Notes: a model not told the origin generated them from the sequence alone. DNA of 61,593 nt from Hyphomicrobium sp. (GCA_002928735.1 PERL01000018.1:1-61593), one strand, 5' to 3'. Counted from the first letter of the stretch, positions 26,516 to 36,125 are shown. Numbers and translations: made by a program.

Positions 26516-27559
26516 CTAGCGAAACTGCGGCGCGGCCATCAGCCCGCCGTTGGTCCATAACGCATTCGCCCCGCGCGGAAGCTTCAAGCGCGATCCCTCC
26601 CCCAATGTCCGGTTGAACGCCTCCCCATAGTTTCCGATTTCAGACACGACCCGTTCGGTCCAGTTCGGCGCCAGACCCAGGTTAGCGCCCAGCGCTGCCT
26701 CTTTGCCAAGAAACCGTTGAACGCGCGGATCGGCCAACCGCTCGCTGTCTGACACGGACGCGCGAGTCAAATCGGCCTGCTCCGCTTCGATAAGCGCCAG
26801 CAATGTCCAGCGCACCAGCGTCAACCATGGATCGTCGCCCTGCCGGACGAACGGCCCGGTGGGTTCATGCTGAACGAGCTCCGGCATCAACAGATGCTCC
26901 GCTGGTGCGGCCATGCGGCTGCGCTCATCGGCGAGCGACGGCAGATCGCCCGTCAACAGCGTACAGGTCCCCTCTTTATAAGCCTTCACCGCCTCAGCCC
27001 AGGAGTCGAATGCAGCCACTTGAAACCGCATATTGCGCGCCGCAAAAAACGCACCGACCGCGGTGACGGCGGTCGTTCCCTTTTGCACGCAGATCGATGC
27101 CCCGGACAATTCCAGAACGCTCGATACGCCGAATGATCGCGGCACGAGCAGGCCCTGGCCATCATGAAACAGCACACCTGCTGAGCGCATACCCAGATCC
27201 GCCTCGCGCGAGAGCGTCCATACCGTACCGCCGAGCAGGATATCGATATCTCCCGCAGCCAGTGCGCGCGGCCCCTCGCCCGCAGTCACCGGCCGGAATT
27301 TGACTTTCTCACGTGTCCCAAAGACAGCCGCGGCCACCGCTCCGCAGAATTCAATTTCAAGCCCGCTCCAGCGGCCGGACTTGTCGACTGCCGAAAGCCC
27401 CGGCATCCGTTCCGACACACCGCACACGAGATGCCCGCGATCCCGCACCGACTGGAGCACGCCCGCCGCCGCAACGCTGGCCATTCCCGGCCAAAGAAGG
27501 CCAACCACGATCACGAAGAACGTTCCGACCCGCCGCCTGACCTGCGTCCACGCTATCAT
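26516..27559 (-). CDS. Amino-acid ABC transporter periplasmic binding protein (AapJ/BztA type)
   Basis: The 347-residue protein has a signal peptide (FFVIVVGLLWPGMASVAAAG) and a family 3 solute-binding fold of the long AapJ/BztA subtype: LVCGVSERMPGLSAVD, WSGLEIEFCGAVAAAVFG, VKFRPVTAGEGPRALAAGDI, then GASICVQKGTTA and WTERVVSEIGNYGEAFNRTL. Related proteins bind general L-amino acids. No permease or ATPase gene is adjacent, so it is an orphan that might use a transporter encoded elsewhere or serve as a sensor. It lies 66 bp downstream of nothing else on its strand and is divergent from the cystathionine beta-lyase gene. Confidence 0.88.
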   Translation of the reverse strand: MIAWTQVRRRVGTFFVIVVGLLWPGMASVAAAGVLQSVRDRGHLVCGVSERMPGLSAVDKSGRWSGLEIEFCGAVAAAVFGTREKVKFRPVTAGEGPRALAAGDIDILLGGTVWTLSREADLGMRSAGVLFHDGQGLLVPRSFGVSSVLELSGASICVQKGTTAVTAVGAFFAARNMRFQVAAFDSWAEAVKAYKEGTCTLLTGDLPSLADERSRMAAPAEHLLMPELVQHEPTGPFVRQGDDPWLTLVRWTLLALIEAEQADLTRASVSDSERLADPRVQRFLGKEAALGANLGLAPNWTERVVSEIGNYGEAFNRTLGEGSRLKLPRGANALWTNGGLMAAPQFR

Positions 27560-27710
27560 TGCAGTGTCAGTTCCTTAGCACTTGGGTACGCGAACCAAAT
27601 CCACCCCGGCGCGCCCAGCCTGAGCGATGACCGGCGCACACGGGACAGACACAGCCAGCGCGCATGCTGAACGGTGTCTGTGAAGTCAACAGACAAGCCC
27701 GAACGTCACC

Positions 27711-27737
27711 GCCCGGTCAAGGGCTTGACCGCCGGGC
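27711..27737. other. Inverted repeat in the leader region of cystathionine beta-lyase gene
   Basis: GCCCGGTCAAG pairs with CTTGACCGCCGGGC if a 3-nt bulge is allowed, giving an 11-bp stem about 85 bp before the start. No T-tract follows. It could be an operator dyad or part of a structured leader; it does not match the SAM-II riboswitch consensus I know for alphaproteobacterial met genes. Confidence 0.45.
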
Positions 27738-27822
27738 AGAGTTGCTTCACACGGCGCAATTGGCGATTGCACGGCCACACCGGCAACGTATTGGGCAATC
27801 CCGCTGCGAGGGAGACTGACGG

Positions 27823-29010
27823 ATGGGCAAAACGGACGACCAAGACCCCGCCCATCGCGCCCCTGCGACCGAGGTCGTCCATCTCGGCCGCGACCCTTTC
27901 GCCCATCATGGCTTCGTCAACCCGCCTGTCTATCGCGGTTCAACGGTCCTTTATCCGACACTCGAGAGCCTCGAAGCCAAAACGCAGCCTTACACCTATG
28001 GCCGCCGCGGCACACCGACCGTTACAGCACTCCAAGACGCACTGACGGCATTGGCAGGCGGCGCCGCCACCAAGCTCACCGCATCCGGTTATCAGGCCGT
28101 CACGACAGCCCTCCTCGCTTTCGCCGAAGCCGGCGATCACATCCTCGTCGCCGATACGGTCTATGAGCCGACGCGCCAATTCTGCGATTATCTCCTGCGC
28201 CGCCTCGGCGTTGAGACGCAATATTATGATCCGCTGATCGGCGCCGGCATCGCTGCTCTTTTCCGGCCCAACACGCGCCTCGTCTATGTCGAGAGCCCCG
28301 GCTCGCAGACCTTCGAAATGCAGGATCTTCCAGCCATCGCCGAGGCCGCGCACGCAAAGGATATCTGGGTCCTGGCTGACAACACCTGGTCGAGCCCGCT
28401 CTATTGTCAGCCGCTCGCACTCGGCGCCGATGTCGTCATCGAAGCTGGCACCAAATATCTCGTCGGCCACGCCGACGCCTTGCTTGGCTTCATCACATCA
28501 AACGCCCGCGCGGCCAAACACATCGAACGCGCAGCCGGCACGCTCGGCGTCTGCCCCGGCTCGGAAGAAACCTTCCTCGGCTTGCGCGGACTGCGCACGC
28601 TCGACGTCCGCCTCGCCCGTCACCAGGAGACCGGCCTGCTTCTCGCTGAATGGCTCCGCGCGCGACCCGAAGTCGCCCGCGTCCTTCACCCAGGCCTATC
28701 CTCAGACCCCGGCCACGCCCTCTGGAAGCGCGATCATAAAGGCGCCACCGGCCTCTTTTCCATCATCCTGAAGCCCATCCAGAAGCCCGCGCTTGCAGCC
28801 TTCCTCAATGGCCTCAAGCTCTTCGGCATGGGCTATTCCTGGGGCGGATACGAAAGTCTCGTCATCCCCTTCGACTGCACCAGCTACCGCACGGCCACCC
28901 GCTGGCAACCCGAAGGCCCGGCGTTACGCTTCCACGCCGGATTGGAAAATGTCAGCGATCTCATCGCCGATTTGGACGAAGGTTTCGCACGTCTGCGCGC
29001 CGCGTCCTGA
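27823..29010 (+). CDS. metC: Cystathionine beta-lyase (PLP-dependent, Cys/Met metabolism family)
   Basis: The enzyme splits cystathionine to homocysteine, pyruvate and ammonia in methionine synthesis. The 395-residue length is typical. PLP-fold signatures are ASGYQAVTTALLAFAEAGDH, the cofactor region VLADNTWSSPLYCQPL with its Asp, and EAGTKYLVGHADALLG with Schiff-base Lys211. FGMGYSWGGYESLVIP near the C-terminus is typical of MetC from alphaproteobacteria. Cystathionine gamma-synthase-like relatives share the fold but the SWGGYESL segment favours the lyase. Stop codon abuts the convergent POT transporter stop. Confidence 0.9.
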   Translation: MGKTDDQDPAHRAPATEVVHLGRDPFAHHGFVNPPVYRGSTVLYPTLESLEAKTQPYTYGRRGTPTVTALQDALTALAGGAATKLTASGYQAVTTALLAFAEAGDHILVADTVYEPTRQFCDYLLRRLGVETQYYDPLIGAGIAALFRPNTRLVYVESPGSQTFEMQDLPAIAEAAHAKDIWVLADNTWSSPLYCQPLALGADVVIEAGTKYLVGHADALLGFITSNARAAKHIERAAGTLGVCPGSEETFLGLRGLRTLDVRLARHQETGLLLAEWLRARPEVARVLHPGLSSDPGHALWKRDHKGATGLFSIILKPIQKPALAAFLNGLKLFGMGYSWGGYESLVIPFDCTSYRTATRWQPEGPALRFHAGLENVSDLIADLDEGFARLRAAS

Positions 29011-30522
29011 TTAGCGCACGCCGCCCATCCACTTTTTAATCAGCGGCGTCATCGCCAGCAGCACGAGCGCCGCGACACCAACGAAGACCGCCTGCTCCAG
29101 AAAGAACTGCGACAGCGCTTCCGCGTCCGTCGACTGAAACTTCGCTCCCAGAACCCCCGCCAGTTTATTGCCGAACGCGCTGCCCAGAAACCAGATGCCG
29201 AGCACCAAGCCCGTCGCGCGCACCGGCGCCAGCTTCGTCATCGTGCTGAGCCCAACCGGACTGAGCAGCAGTTCGCCGACCGTCTGCAGGAAATAAAGAC
29301 CCACCAGCCACAGCGGACTGACCTTCCCTGCAGCCGTCAGCAGCGCGGCGGGCACCATCAGCAGAAACGACGACGCCAGAAACCCGAGACCGAGCGCGAA
29401 CTTCACTGGGCTCGATGGCTGCGACCCGCCCATTCGTAGCCATAGGGCTGCAAACAGCGGCGCCAGCAGAATGACGAACAGCGAGTTCAGCGCCAAATAC
29501 CAAGCCGATGGAAAACTCCGCCCCGCCACCTCATTCAGCGTCAGCCGGTCTGCAAAAAGCGCGATCGAAAGCCCGGCCTGTTCAAAGATCGCCCAGAAAA
29601 TCATGGCGGCGAGAAAGAAAACCAGGATTGCCGCGATGCGCCGCTGCTCCACCTCTGGGCGCGTCGCAAACCACACGATGAGAAGGAGCGGCGCCGACAG
29701 CACCATGGTTCGCAACCATGCGTAGCCCGGCCAATCCGAAACCACCATCATGGCCGCCAGCACGCCGGTCCCCACGACAATCGCAATCGTATCCCGCCAC
29801 GCGGTTGCATCGTGCGGCGCATCACTATCATCGCCATCCCCAATCCGCGATGCCGCCTCCGCCGCCTCGAAGAGCCCCGTCTGCCGGACAAAAATCGCCA
29901 GCCCGATCGCCATGCCGATCCCGGCCGCCGCAAACCCAAAATGCCAACTCGATCCCGCATCGAAGCCCGCAGCCGCCAACCCCGCCTTGAAGCCGAGCCC
30001 CTGCGCGAGATAGCCCGTCACCAGCGGCGCCAAAAACGCACCGATGTTGATGCCCATGTAGAAGATCGAAAATCCCGCATCCCGCCGCTCGTCATCGCGC
30101 GCATAGAGGCTGCCGACCAATGCCGAGATACTTGGCTTGAACAACCCCGTTCCCAGCGCCACGAGGGCAAGACCGATATAAAACGTTGCCGCACCGTGAA
30201 ATGCGAGTGTGAAATGTCCCAGCGCGATGATCACGCCGCCGATCAGCACCGCCCGCGTCGCGCCCAACCAGCGATCGGCGATGAACCCGCCCGGGATCGC
30301 CAGCATGTAGACGGCCATCGTGTAGTTGCCATAGACGACAGCCGCTTCAGCCGTCGTAAACCCAAGGCCGCCCTGCTCGGCTGGCGTCACCATGAACAGA
30401 ACAAGGATCGCCCGCATCCCGTAGTAGGAAAAGCGCTCCCACATCTCGGCAAAGAACAGCGTCCGCAATCCCTGCGGCTGCCTCGAAGGCCCGCCACCTC
30501 GTTCACTGCCAAATAGAAACAC
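29011..30522 (-). CDS. POT family proton-coupled peptide transporter
   Basis: The integral membrane carrier imports di- and tripeptides with protons. The GTG at 30522 has a strong AAGGGG site and gives 503 residues with the usual short N-terminus; the frame is open 22 codons more. The POT hallmark FFAEMWERFSYYGMRAILVL contains the E-x-x-E-R motif, and GLFKPSISALVGSLYARDDE and FSIFYMGINIGAFLAPLVTG follow. About twelve to fourteen hydrophobic helices are visible. Three of the expected charged residues of the family (Glu, Glu, Arg) are in place. It appears monocistronic. Confidence 0.93.
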   Translation of the reverse strand: MFLFGSERGGGPSRQPQGLRTLFFAEMWERFSYYGMRAILVLFMVTPAEQGGLGFTTAEAAVVYGNYTMAVYMLAIPGGFIADRWLGATRAVLIGGVIIALGHFTLAFHGAATFYIGLALVALGTGLFKPSISALVGSLYARDDERRDAGFSIFYMGINIGAFLAPLVTGYLAQGLGFKAGLAAAGFDAGSSWHFGFAAAGIGMAIGLAIFVRQTGLFEAAEAASRIGDGDDSDAPHDATAWRDTIAIVVGTGVLAAMMVVSDWPGYAWLRTMVLSAPLLLIVWFATRPEVEQRRIAAILVFFLAAMIFWAIFEQAGLSIALFADRLTLNEVAGRSFPSAWYLALNSLFVILLAPLFAALWLRMGGSQPSSPVKFALGLGFLASSFLLMVPAALLTAAGKVSPLWLVGLYFLQTVGELLLSPVGLSTMTKLAPVRATGLVLGIWFLGSAFGNKLAGVLGAKFQSTDAEALSQFFLEQAVFVGVAALVLLAMTPLIKKWMGGVR

Positions 30523-30625
30523 CGCCGCCCCTTCCCTTCCGCGCCCCACGAACTGGGACACCGAATGTCGGCGGGACAGCGGTGTCAATGCAAGAACGCA
30601 GTCGACCTGACGTTCTTACAAGGGA

Positions 30626-31384
30626 TCAGGCGGAACCGACCGTGTAGGCGACCCACACGTTGGGTTCGGCATAGCGCCCGCGTTGCCTTTCAAGATCGAT
30701 CTCCAGTGGCACGAGCCCGCCCGCGACCTCATAGGAGCCAGAGCGCTCGAACCGCTGCTCCGTCCAATTTTCCCAGAAACCCACGGGCTCCTCGACCACC
30801 ATCGAGCGCACGCATGGGCCAACCAATCGGCCACCCGAGGCCAAATGACTTCGAATCCAAGGATCGTAGGGGCGGCCCCTGTCATCGGTCCACGTGACGT
30901 AATCCTCGATCGCGACGAACGGATGCCGCGCTTTAAGCGACGGCCGCACGGGTGCCACCAACCCCTTCAATCCCTTGCGCTCGGCCAGCGCCAGAAGTTC
31001 GCGGATCATCAGCCGCGCATAGCCCTTCTCGCGATAGATGGCCGGCACGGAAATCGCCAGCGCCCCCAGCGTATCGGCTTCTTCGTCGGCGCCACGCGTG
31101 GCCGCCGTCTCGACCACCCAATCCCACCCCTCAGGCGGCAAACCTTCAACGCCGCGGCACGAGAGCGGCACACAATTGGCCACCGCAACCGGATAACCGC
31201 GCTCCTCGTCCACAAGGCACAGTTGATAGTCGGCGTAGGTCTCCAGGAGGCGGGCATACATTTCATAGTGGGGCCGGGTGTAATTCAGGTACCCCAAGTC
31301 GTTCCACGCGGCCTGTTCGATGGCACTCGCCGCTTTCTTCAAGTCTGGGCAATCGGCACGCGTGCGCACCACAAAACGTGACAT
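30626..31384 (-). CDS. GNAT-fold acyltransferase
   Basis: The 252-residue soluble protein contains a plausible acyl-CoA binding motif A, PAIYREKGYARLMIRELLAL (R-x-x-G-x-A), followed by AERKGLKGLVAPVRPSLKAR. The N-terminal part (AAWNDLGYLNYTRPHYEMYA) and the C-terminal beta region (WTEQRFERSGSYEVAGGLVP) lie outside the core fold. The length exceeds a plain GNAT domain, suggesting a family with extra substrate-binding parts. The substrate is unknown. A near-match CtrA box lies about 45 bp upstream. Confidence 0.7.
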   Translation of the reverse strand: MSRFVVRTRADCPDLKKAASAIEQAAWNDLGYLNYTRPHYEMYARLLETYADYQLCLVDEERGYPVAVANCVPLSCRGVEGLPPEGWDWVVETAATRGADEEADTLGALAISVPAIYREKGYARLMIRELLALAERKGLKGLVAPVRPSLKARHPFVAIEDYVTWTDDRGRPYDPWIRSHLASGGRLVGPCVRSMVVEEPVGFWENWTEQRFERSGSYEVAGGLVPLEIDLERQRGRYAEPNVWVAYTVGSA

Positions 31385-31426
31385 GGGATCCTCTCTAGCG
31401 GCGAATGGCGGCCCACCCGCACTTGG

Positions 31427-31441
31427 TTAAAAAAGCGTAAA
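31427..31441. promoter_or_regulatory. Imperfect CtrA-like box
   Basis: TTAA-N7-TAAA differs from the CtrA consensus at one base of the second half-site. It lies in the divergent promoter region of the GNAT gene (about 43 bp upstream of its start) and the GGDEF/EAL gene. It is weaker evidence than the three perfect boxes elsewhere. Confidence 0.3.
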
Positions 31442-31539
31442 CAGATATACCTTAGGTTGTGCTCAGATTCAAGGTGATGACCCGCAGACGGCCGAGAATC
31501 AAAATTTTATCTCGTTTTTTCTGATTGTTATTGGTGAAC

Positions 31540-31559
31540 CTTCCGAGCTGGGTCGGAAG
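31540..31559. promoter_or_regulatory. 7-bp dyad upstream of the GGDEF/EAL gene
   Basis: CTTCCGA and TCGGAAG form a perfect inverted repeat separated by 6 bp, about 73 bp before the start of the diguanylate cyclase/phosphodiesterase gene and just after an AT-rich run. It has the geometry of a dimeric regulator site. Confidence 0.45.
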
Positions 31560-31631
31560 CGATTGCCACTTGCTCGAAAGACATTATTCAACTTTAACGG
31601 GTATTGGATCGGGACCCAGGAGGATCCGGAC

Positions 31632-33917
31632 ATGCCCGACAATGCTCTAAGTACCCGGGAAGGCGACCTGCGCCGCCTGATGAACCTCACCGCCATCGGC
31701 ATCACGCTGGCAGGCGTTATTCTCCTATCCGTGATCCTATTTGCCGGCTGGACGGCCAACAGCAGCGCCACCGCACGGGAGGAAGCGCTTCTCGGCAACG
31801 CGATGAACCGCTCCATTCTGCGCACCTTGAACGAGCAAAAAAGCGTCGCCTGGTGGGATGAGGCCTACACCACCATCACCCGCCCCGATCCGAGCCCCGA
31901 ATTTCTCGACAGCGAATTCGGCATCTTCCTGAGCGAGACCTACGGCCACGACGTCGTCATCATCCTCGATCCGCAGAACAACCCGCTCTTCATGTATTCC
32001 GGTGGCGCGCGCCGAACCCCAACCGATGTCGAGCGCTATCGCTCCGTTATCGCTCCCATCGTCGCCGAAGTCCGCCAATTGAAGGGCCGCTCTCTTCGTC
32101 AGCGGCCCGACCTTTTCGGGATCGATCAAGGACACTACCGCACCATCGGATCCGCCGCGGCAAAGGCCCGCTGGGCCGGTCATCTCCTGGTGGTCGATGG
32201 TTTTCCCGCGGTCGTCACCGCCCTCACCATCATGCCCAACGTCGACATGACCCTCATGAAGGACGGTCAACCCCATCTGCTCGTGAGCATCAGACTGATC
32301 GACGAAGCCTATCTCAAGGAGCAGGGGCGCATGCTTCTGCTCGACGATCTGACGTTTTCAGCCAAGCCCGTGACGGCCTCCGGCTATGCTTCCATGCCGC
32401 TTGAAACCGACGACGGTCAGATTGCCGGCGTCGTGAACTGGAAGACCGAACAGCCGGGCCGCACTCTGACATCGGTGATATTGCCCCTCGTGGCGATCGG
32501 CTTCCTGTTAGCGGCGACCCAGGCCCACGCCATGCTGCAGCGGCTGCGCTCCACGTCCACACATTTGGCCCAAGCCGAAAAGCAATCGCGCTACGCCGCC
32601 AAACACGACGCCCTCTCCGGCCTACCCAACCGCGTCCACTTCGCCGAGAACCTCGAATGCGTGCTCTCCCGCATCGATCCCACCGGCAAGGGGCAAACCG
32701 CCATCGTGGCCTACATGGACGTAGACCGCTTCAAGGACGTCAACGACACCCTCGGCCACTCCGCTGGCGACAGCCTCATCCAACAGGTCGCTGAGCGGCT
32801 CCGGTCTCACGTTCGCTCCGGAGATTTCATTGCGCGCTACGGCGGCGACGAGTTTGCCATCCTCTGGCTCTCAGCCGATCCCGACGCTCCCAAAATACTA
32901 GCATCCCGCATTGCTCGCGCGCTGCTCGCGCCCATCGAAATCGAAGGGCAACCAGTCACGGTCACGGCCTCCGTCGGTATCGCCATTGCTCCCGATCACG
33001 GCCGCACCGTCGATGAAGTGATGCGTCACGCCGACATCGCCCTCTACGAAGCCAAGAACGCCGGCCGCAACCGCACCATCGTCTTCAGCGCCAACATGGC
33101 CGAGCAGGTCGAACAGCGCCGTGCCATCGAAATGGACTTGCAAGCCGCCATCGCCAACGACGCCATCGAAGTCGCCTATCAACCCATCGTCAGTTGCGAC
33201 ACCACCGCCATCGTCGGTGTCGAAGCCCTCGCCCGCTGGAACGATTCCAAACGCGGCTTCATCTCCCCCGCAATCTTCATTCCCATCGCCGAACAGGCCG
33301 GCCTCATGCCCGCGCTCGGCGAACGCGTGCTTGCCCGTGCCATGCGCGATTGGCACGCCTGGCCGCACTTGGAGGTCTCCGTCAACCTCTCGCCATTGCA
33401 GTTTCGCCAGTCCGATATCGTCGCCATCCTGGAGCGAATGACGGCGGAGTACAAAATCGATCCCAAACGCTTCGTTCTGGAAATCACCGAAGGCGTCCTC
33501 ATGGATGCCGGCGACCGCACGCACAATGCTCTCGATGGCATCCGCAATCTCGGCTTCCGCATGGCGCTCGACGATTTCGGCACCGGCTATTCCAGCCTTG
33601 CCTACCTGTGCAATTTCCACTTCGACAAAATCAAGATCGACCGCTCCTTTGTCAGCGGCCTGTCGCGCTCGGCAAACTTCCGCACCATCGTACAATCCGT
33701 GATCTCGCTCGGCAGCGGATTAGGCATGCAGATTGTTGCCGAAGGCGTCGAGGTCGAAACCGAAGCACAGTCCATGACCGCTTTCGGCTGCTCTGAAATG
33801 CAGGGCTATTACTTTGCCAAGCCCATGCCGCGCGCAGCTCTCGAAACCTTCATCGCGTCCTACACGCCCGTCCCACGCCATGGACTGGAACAGGCACACA
33901 TCGCCGCCGCCGAATAG
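31632..33917 (+). CDS. CHASE4-like sensor with GGDEF and EAL domains
   Basis: The ATG at 31632 follows a strong AGGAGG with 8-nt spacing; the frame continues 23 codons upstream but that start is weaker. The 761-residue protein has two membrane helices (about residues 20-42 and 275-295) flanking a periplasmic domain with NEQKSVAWWDEAYTTI, the CHASE4 pattern. The GGDEF domain is intact (RYGGDEFAIL), as is the EAL domain (GVEALARW, EITEGVLMD, DDFGTGYSSLAYL). It can therefore in principle both make and degrade cyclic di-GMP at the membrane. The net activity cannot be told from sequence. It is followed by a methyltransferase gene after 46 bp. Confidence 0.92.
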   Translation: MPDNALSTREGDLRRLMNLTAIGITLAGVILLSVILFAGWTANSSATAREEALLGNAMNRSILRTLNEQKSVAWWDEAYTTITRPDPSPEFLDSEFGIFLSETYGHDVVIILDPQNNPLFMYSGGARRTPTDVERYRSVIAPIVAEVRQLKGRSLRQRPDLFGIDQGHYRTIGSAAAKARWAGHLLVVDGFPAVVTALTIMPNVDMTLMKDGQPHLLVSIRLIDEAYLKEQGRMLLLDDLTFSAKPVTASGYASMPLETDDGQIAGVVNWKTEQPGRTLTSVILPLVAIGFLLAATQAHAMLQRLRSTSTHLAQAEKQSRYAAKHDALSGLPNRVHFAENLECVLSRIDPTGKGQTAIVAYMDVDRFKDVNDTLGHSAGDSLIQQVAERLRSHVRSGDFIARYGGDEFAILWLSADPDAPKILASRIARALLAPIEIEGQPVTVTASVGIAIAPDHGRTVDEVMRHADIALYEAKNAGRNRTIVFSANMAEQVEQRRAIEMDLQAAIANDAIEVAYQPIVSCDTTAIVGVEALARWNDSKRGFISPAIFIPIAEQAGLMPALGERVLARAMRDWHAWPHLEVSVNLSPLQFRQSDIVAILERMTAEYKIDPKRFVLEITEGVLMDAGDRTHNALDGIRNLGFRMALDDFGTGYSSLAYLCNFHFDKIKIDRSFVSGLSRSANFRTIVQSVISLGSGLGMQIVAEGVEVETEAQSMTAFGCSEMQGYYFAKPMPRAALETFIASYTPVPRHGLEQAHIAAAE

Positions 33918-33963
33918 CCGCGGCCGACGCCGCGGGGGCGGCAAACAAAAAGGGGAAGTCCGC

Positions 33964-34746
33964 ATGAGCCACGCACTCAAAACCTTGCCCGGCACCGACG
34001 AAGCCCCATGGCAGGAGTTCGACCCCGAAGCTTATTTCCAGCACTACTACGGCGAGCCTCACCCCGACGACGACACCTTGACCTATCTCGCCGCCCGCGC
34101 ACTCCGCGCCGCGCAAACAAACCCTGGCCGCGACCTCGACATCATCGATGTGGGCACCGGACCAAGCCTCATTCCGCTACTCGCAGCCCTCCCGGTCGCC
34201 ACCCGGCTCACCGCCTGGGAATATGCAGCGCCCAATCTCCGCTGGCTTCATAACGAGATCACATCGCCGCCGCTGAGACCCCAGTGGCAGCACTTCTGGC
34301 GTCAGGTGAAAGCGGCCCACAGCAGCGACAGCGATGGCATGAGCCCGCTGCTTCCCCACGATCCCCTGCCTCTCCTCACCCAGCGCGTACGCATCGTGCG
34401 CGGCTCCATTTTCGACCTCCCCCGCCATGCTTACGACGCGGCCACGATGTTTTTCTGCGCCGAGTCGATCACCTCTTGTCCGGCCGAGTTCGAAAGTGCG
34501 CTCGGCGCATTCCTCGCCACCGTGCGGCCCGGCGGGATCATCGCCGCAGCCTTCCTCGCCGGCTCGTCCGGATACGCCGTCTCCGGACGCCGCTACCCGG
34601 CCGTCAAACTCGATGCCAAACAAATCCAAAACGCGCTCAAGTCGCGCCTCGCCACCATCGCCATCACGCCCATCGGCATCAGCCCAAAGGAAGTCCGCAG
34701 CGGTTACACAGGGGCTATTTTCGTTTCCGGCAAAACCCGCGCGTGA
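33964..34746 (+). CDS. NNMT/PNMT/TEMT-like SAM-dependent methyltransferase
   Basis: The ATG at 33964 follows AGGGGAAG. The 260-residue protein opens with EFDPEAYFQHYYGEPHPDDD, resembling the FDP-x-x-Y-x-x-x-Y motif at the start of the nicotinamide/phenylethanolamine N-methyltransferase family, and has the SAM-binding glycine motif IIDVGTGPSLIPLL. The acidic strand-2 end (AWEYAAPN) and VRPGGIIAAAFLAGSSGY fit class I methyltransferases. Bacterial members (SCO2525-like) are of unknown substrate. It may be co-transcribed with the cyclic-di-GMP gene. Confidence 0.75.
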   Translation: MSHALKTLPGTDEAPWQEFDPEAYFQHYYGEPHPDDDTLTYLAARALRAAQTNPGRDLDIIDVGTGPSLIPLLAALPVATRLTAWEYAAPNLRWLHNEITSPPLRPQWQHFWRQVKAAHSSDSDGMSPLLPHDPLPLLTQRVRIVRGSIFDLPRHAYDAATMFFCAESITSCPAEFESALGAFLATVRPGGIIAAAFLAGSSGYAVSGRRYPAVKLDAKQIQNALKSRLATIAITPIGISPKEVRSGYTGAIFVSGKTRA

Positions 34747-34905
34747 AAGTCAGAGGCCGCGCAAAGCCCAGTTCTGCCCGCCCGCCGCCATGATGCTGAG
34801 GGATAATTCTTGCGAATCACCCGCAGCACGCTGCGCCTCGGCGACCGAATCAGTCATGCGTTGATCGTCCCTTACCTCGGGCACCGCGTTCGATCAGGAC
34901 CACGC

Positions 34906-35982
34906 ATGCGTCTCAGTGAACACCAAATCCTTGCCGCGCTCTGTCTTGCTGCCGCGGCAGCGAGCGGCACGGCCGTGACCCTGCTCCGCCCGGCTGAGGT
35001 AACGGCCGCGGCTCAACAGCCCGCCGCAATCATCCGGTCGATCCCGGTACAAACATCGTCGATCACGCCCCCACGATTGAAATCCAGCCTGGGTTACGGC
35101 GACATCTTCGATCTCGGTAGCCAACCCGCGCCCGCCGATCGTTTCGGCTTTGTGCCCCTGCACGCCACCCACGAGTTGGTCGCGGCTCTCGCCGAAGATC
35201 ATACAGCCGCCGAAAACCCAGAAACTTGGGCATCTGAAACCACTGTCGCCGTCGCCCCGCCGAGCCTCGTCCGCCTGCCCAGCGAGGCCGCCCCGAGGTT
35301 ACCGTGGCAAAACGTGCCGGGCCTCCCCCAAAAGCCCGCTTCGCTTACCGAGCGCCTGCGCCAAATCGGGCCCACTGCCCAGGAGCGCCTGCATGCCAAG
35401 TTCGTCGCCGCCAAGGCGCCCTGGCGCCCCGCCGAATTGGCTCTCGTCGCCATCAAGGATGAAAAGGTCCTCGAACTGCACGCACGCCCCGCCGGCGGCT
35501 CCTGGACCTTCATTCACCGCTATCCGGTTTTAGCCGCCAGCGGCATCACTGGCCCCAAACTCCGCCGCGGCGACAAACAGGTCCCGGAAGGCATCTACGG
35601 GATTTCGTTCCTCAACCCCAATAGCCGCTTTCACGTCGCCCTGCGCGTCAACTATCCCAATGCCTTCGACCGCCGCATGGGCGAACGCGATGGCCGCAAG
35701 GATTTGGGCGGCGACATCATGATCCACGGCAAGGCCGCATCAACCGGCTGCCTCGCCATTGGCGATGCGGCCGCCGAAGAACTTTTCGTCCTCGCCGCCG
35801 AAACGGGGCTGAAAAACATCAAACTCGTCATCGCACCGACCGACTTGCGCAAGAACGCTTTGCCGGCACCCGACCCCACCCAACCTCACTGGGTGCCGCA
35901 GCTTTATACGGAACTGGCCAGCGCCATGACGCCATACAAGGCCCCCGCCAGTGGCGGCCTACTGTCATTGTTTGCCAACTAA
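34906..35982 (+). CDS. Exported L,D-transpeptidase (YkuD/ErfK type)
   Basis: L,D-transpeptidases make 3-3 murein cross-links or attach proteins to peptidoglycan. The ATG at 34906 begins a signal sequence (ILAALCLAAAAASGTAVTLL); total length is 358 residues. The YkuD domain covers about residues 175-310, with the active-site block GGDIMIHGKAASTGCLAIGD containing His and catalytic Cys282. The N-terminal region of 100 residues is Pro/Ala-rich. In Hyphomicrobiales, L,D-cross-links are abundant and tied to polar growth, so a role in wall maturation is likely. Confidence 0.9.
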   Translation: MRLSEHQILAALCLAAAAASGTAVTLLRPAEVTAAAQQPAAIIRSIPVQTSSITPPRLKSSLGYGDIFDLGSQPAPADRFGFVPLHATHELVAALAEDHTAAENPETWASETTVAVAPPSLVRLPSEAAPRLPWQNVPGLPQKPASLTERLRQIGPTAQERLHAKFVAAKAPWRPAELALVAIKDEKVLELHARPAGGSWTFIHRYPVLAASGITGPKLRRGDKQVPEGIYGISFLNPNSRFHVALRVNYPNAFDRRMGERDGRKDLGGDIMIHGKAASTGCLAIGDAAAEELFVLAAETGLKNIKLVIAPTDLRKNALPAPDPTQPHWVPQLYTELASAMTPYKAPASGGLLSLFAN

Positions 35983-36125
35983 ATCTTGAATAGTGCTCAG
36001 CGTTGCCCATACGCCAAGATCGCCACAGGCTTTACGCGGGTCTTCTCACTGCGGCTCTTTTGTGCACGACATGCGCGATCCGCATGCTAAAAAAGCGTCA
36101 CACTTCCTGCTTCACGGGCGATCCG

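Noticed and set aside
27600-27822. SAM or SAH riboswitch before metC
   Set aside because: A dyad is present but the conserved SAM-II and SAH riboswitch core sequences I know are not.
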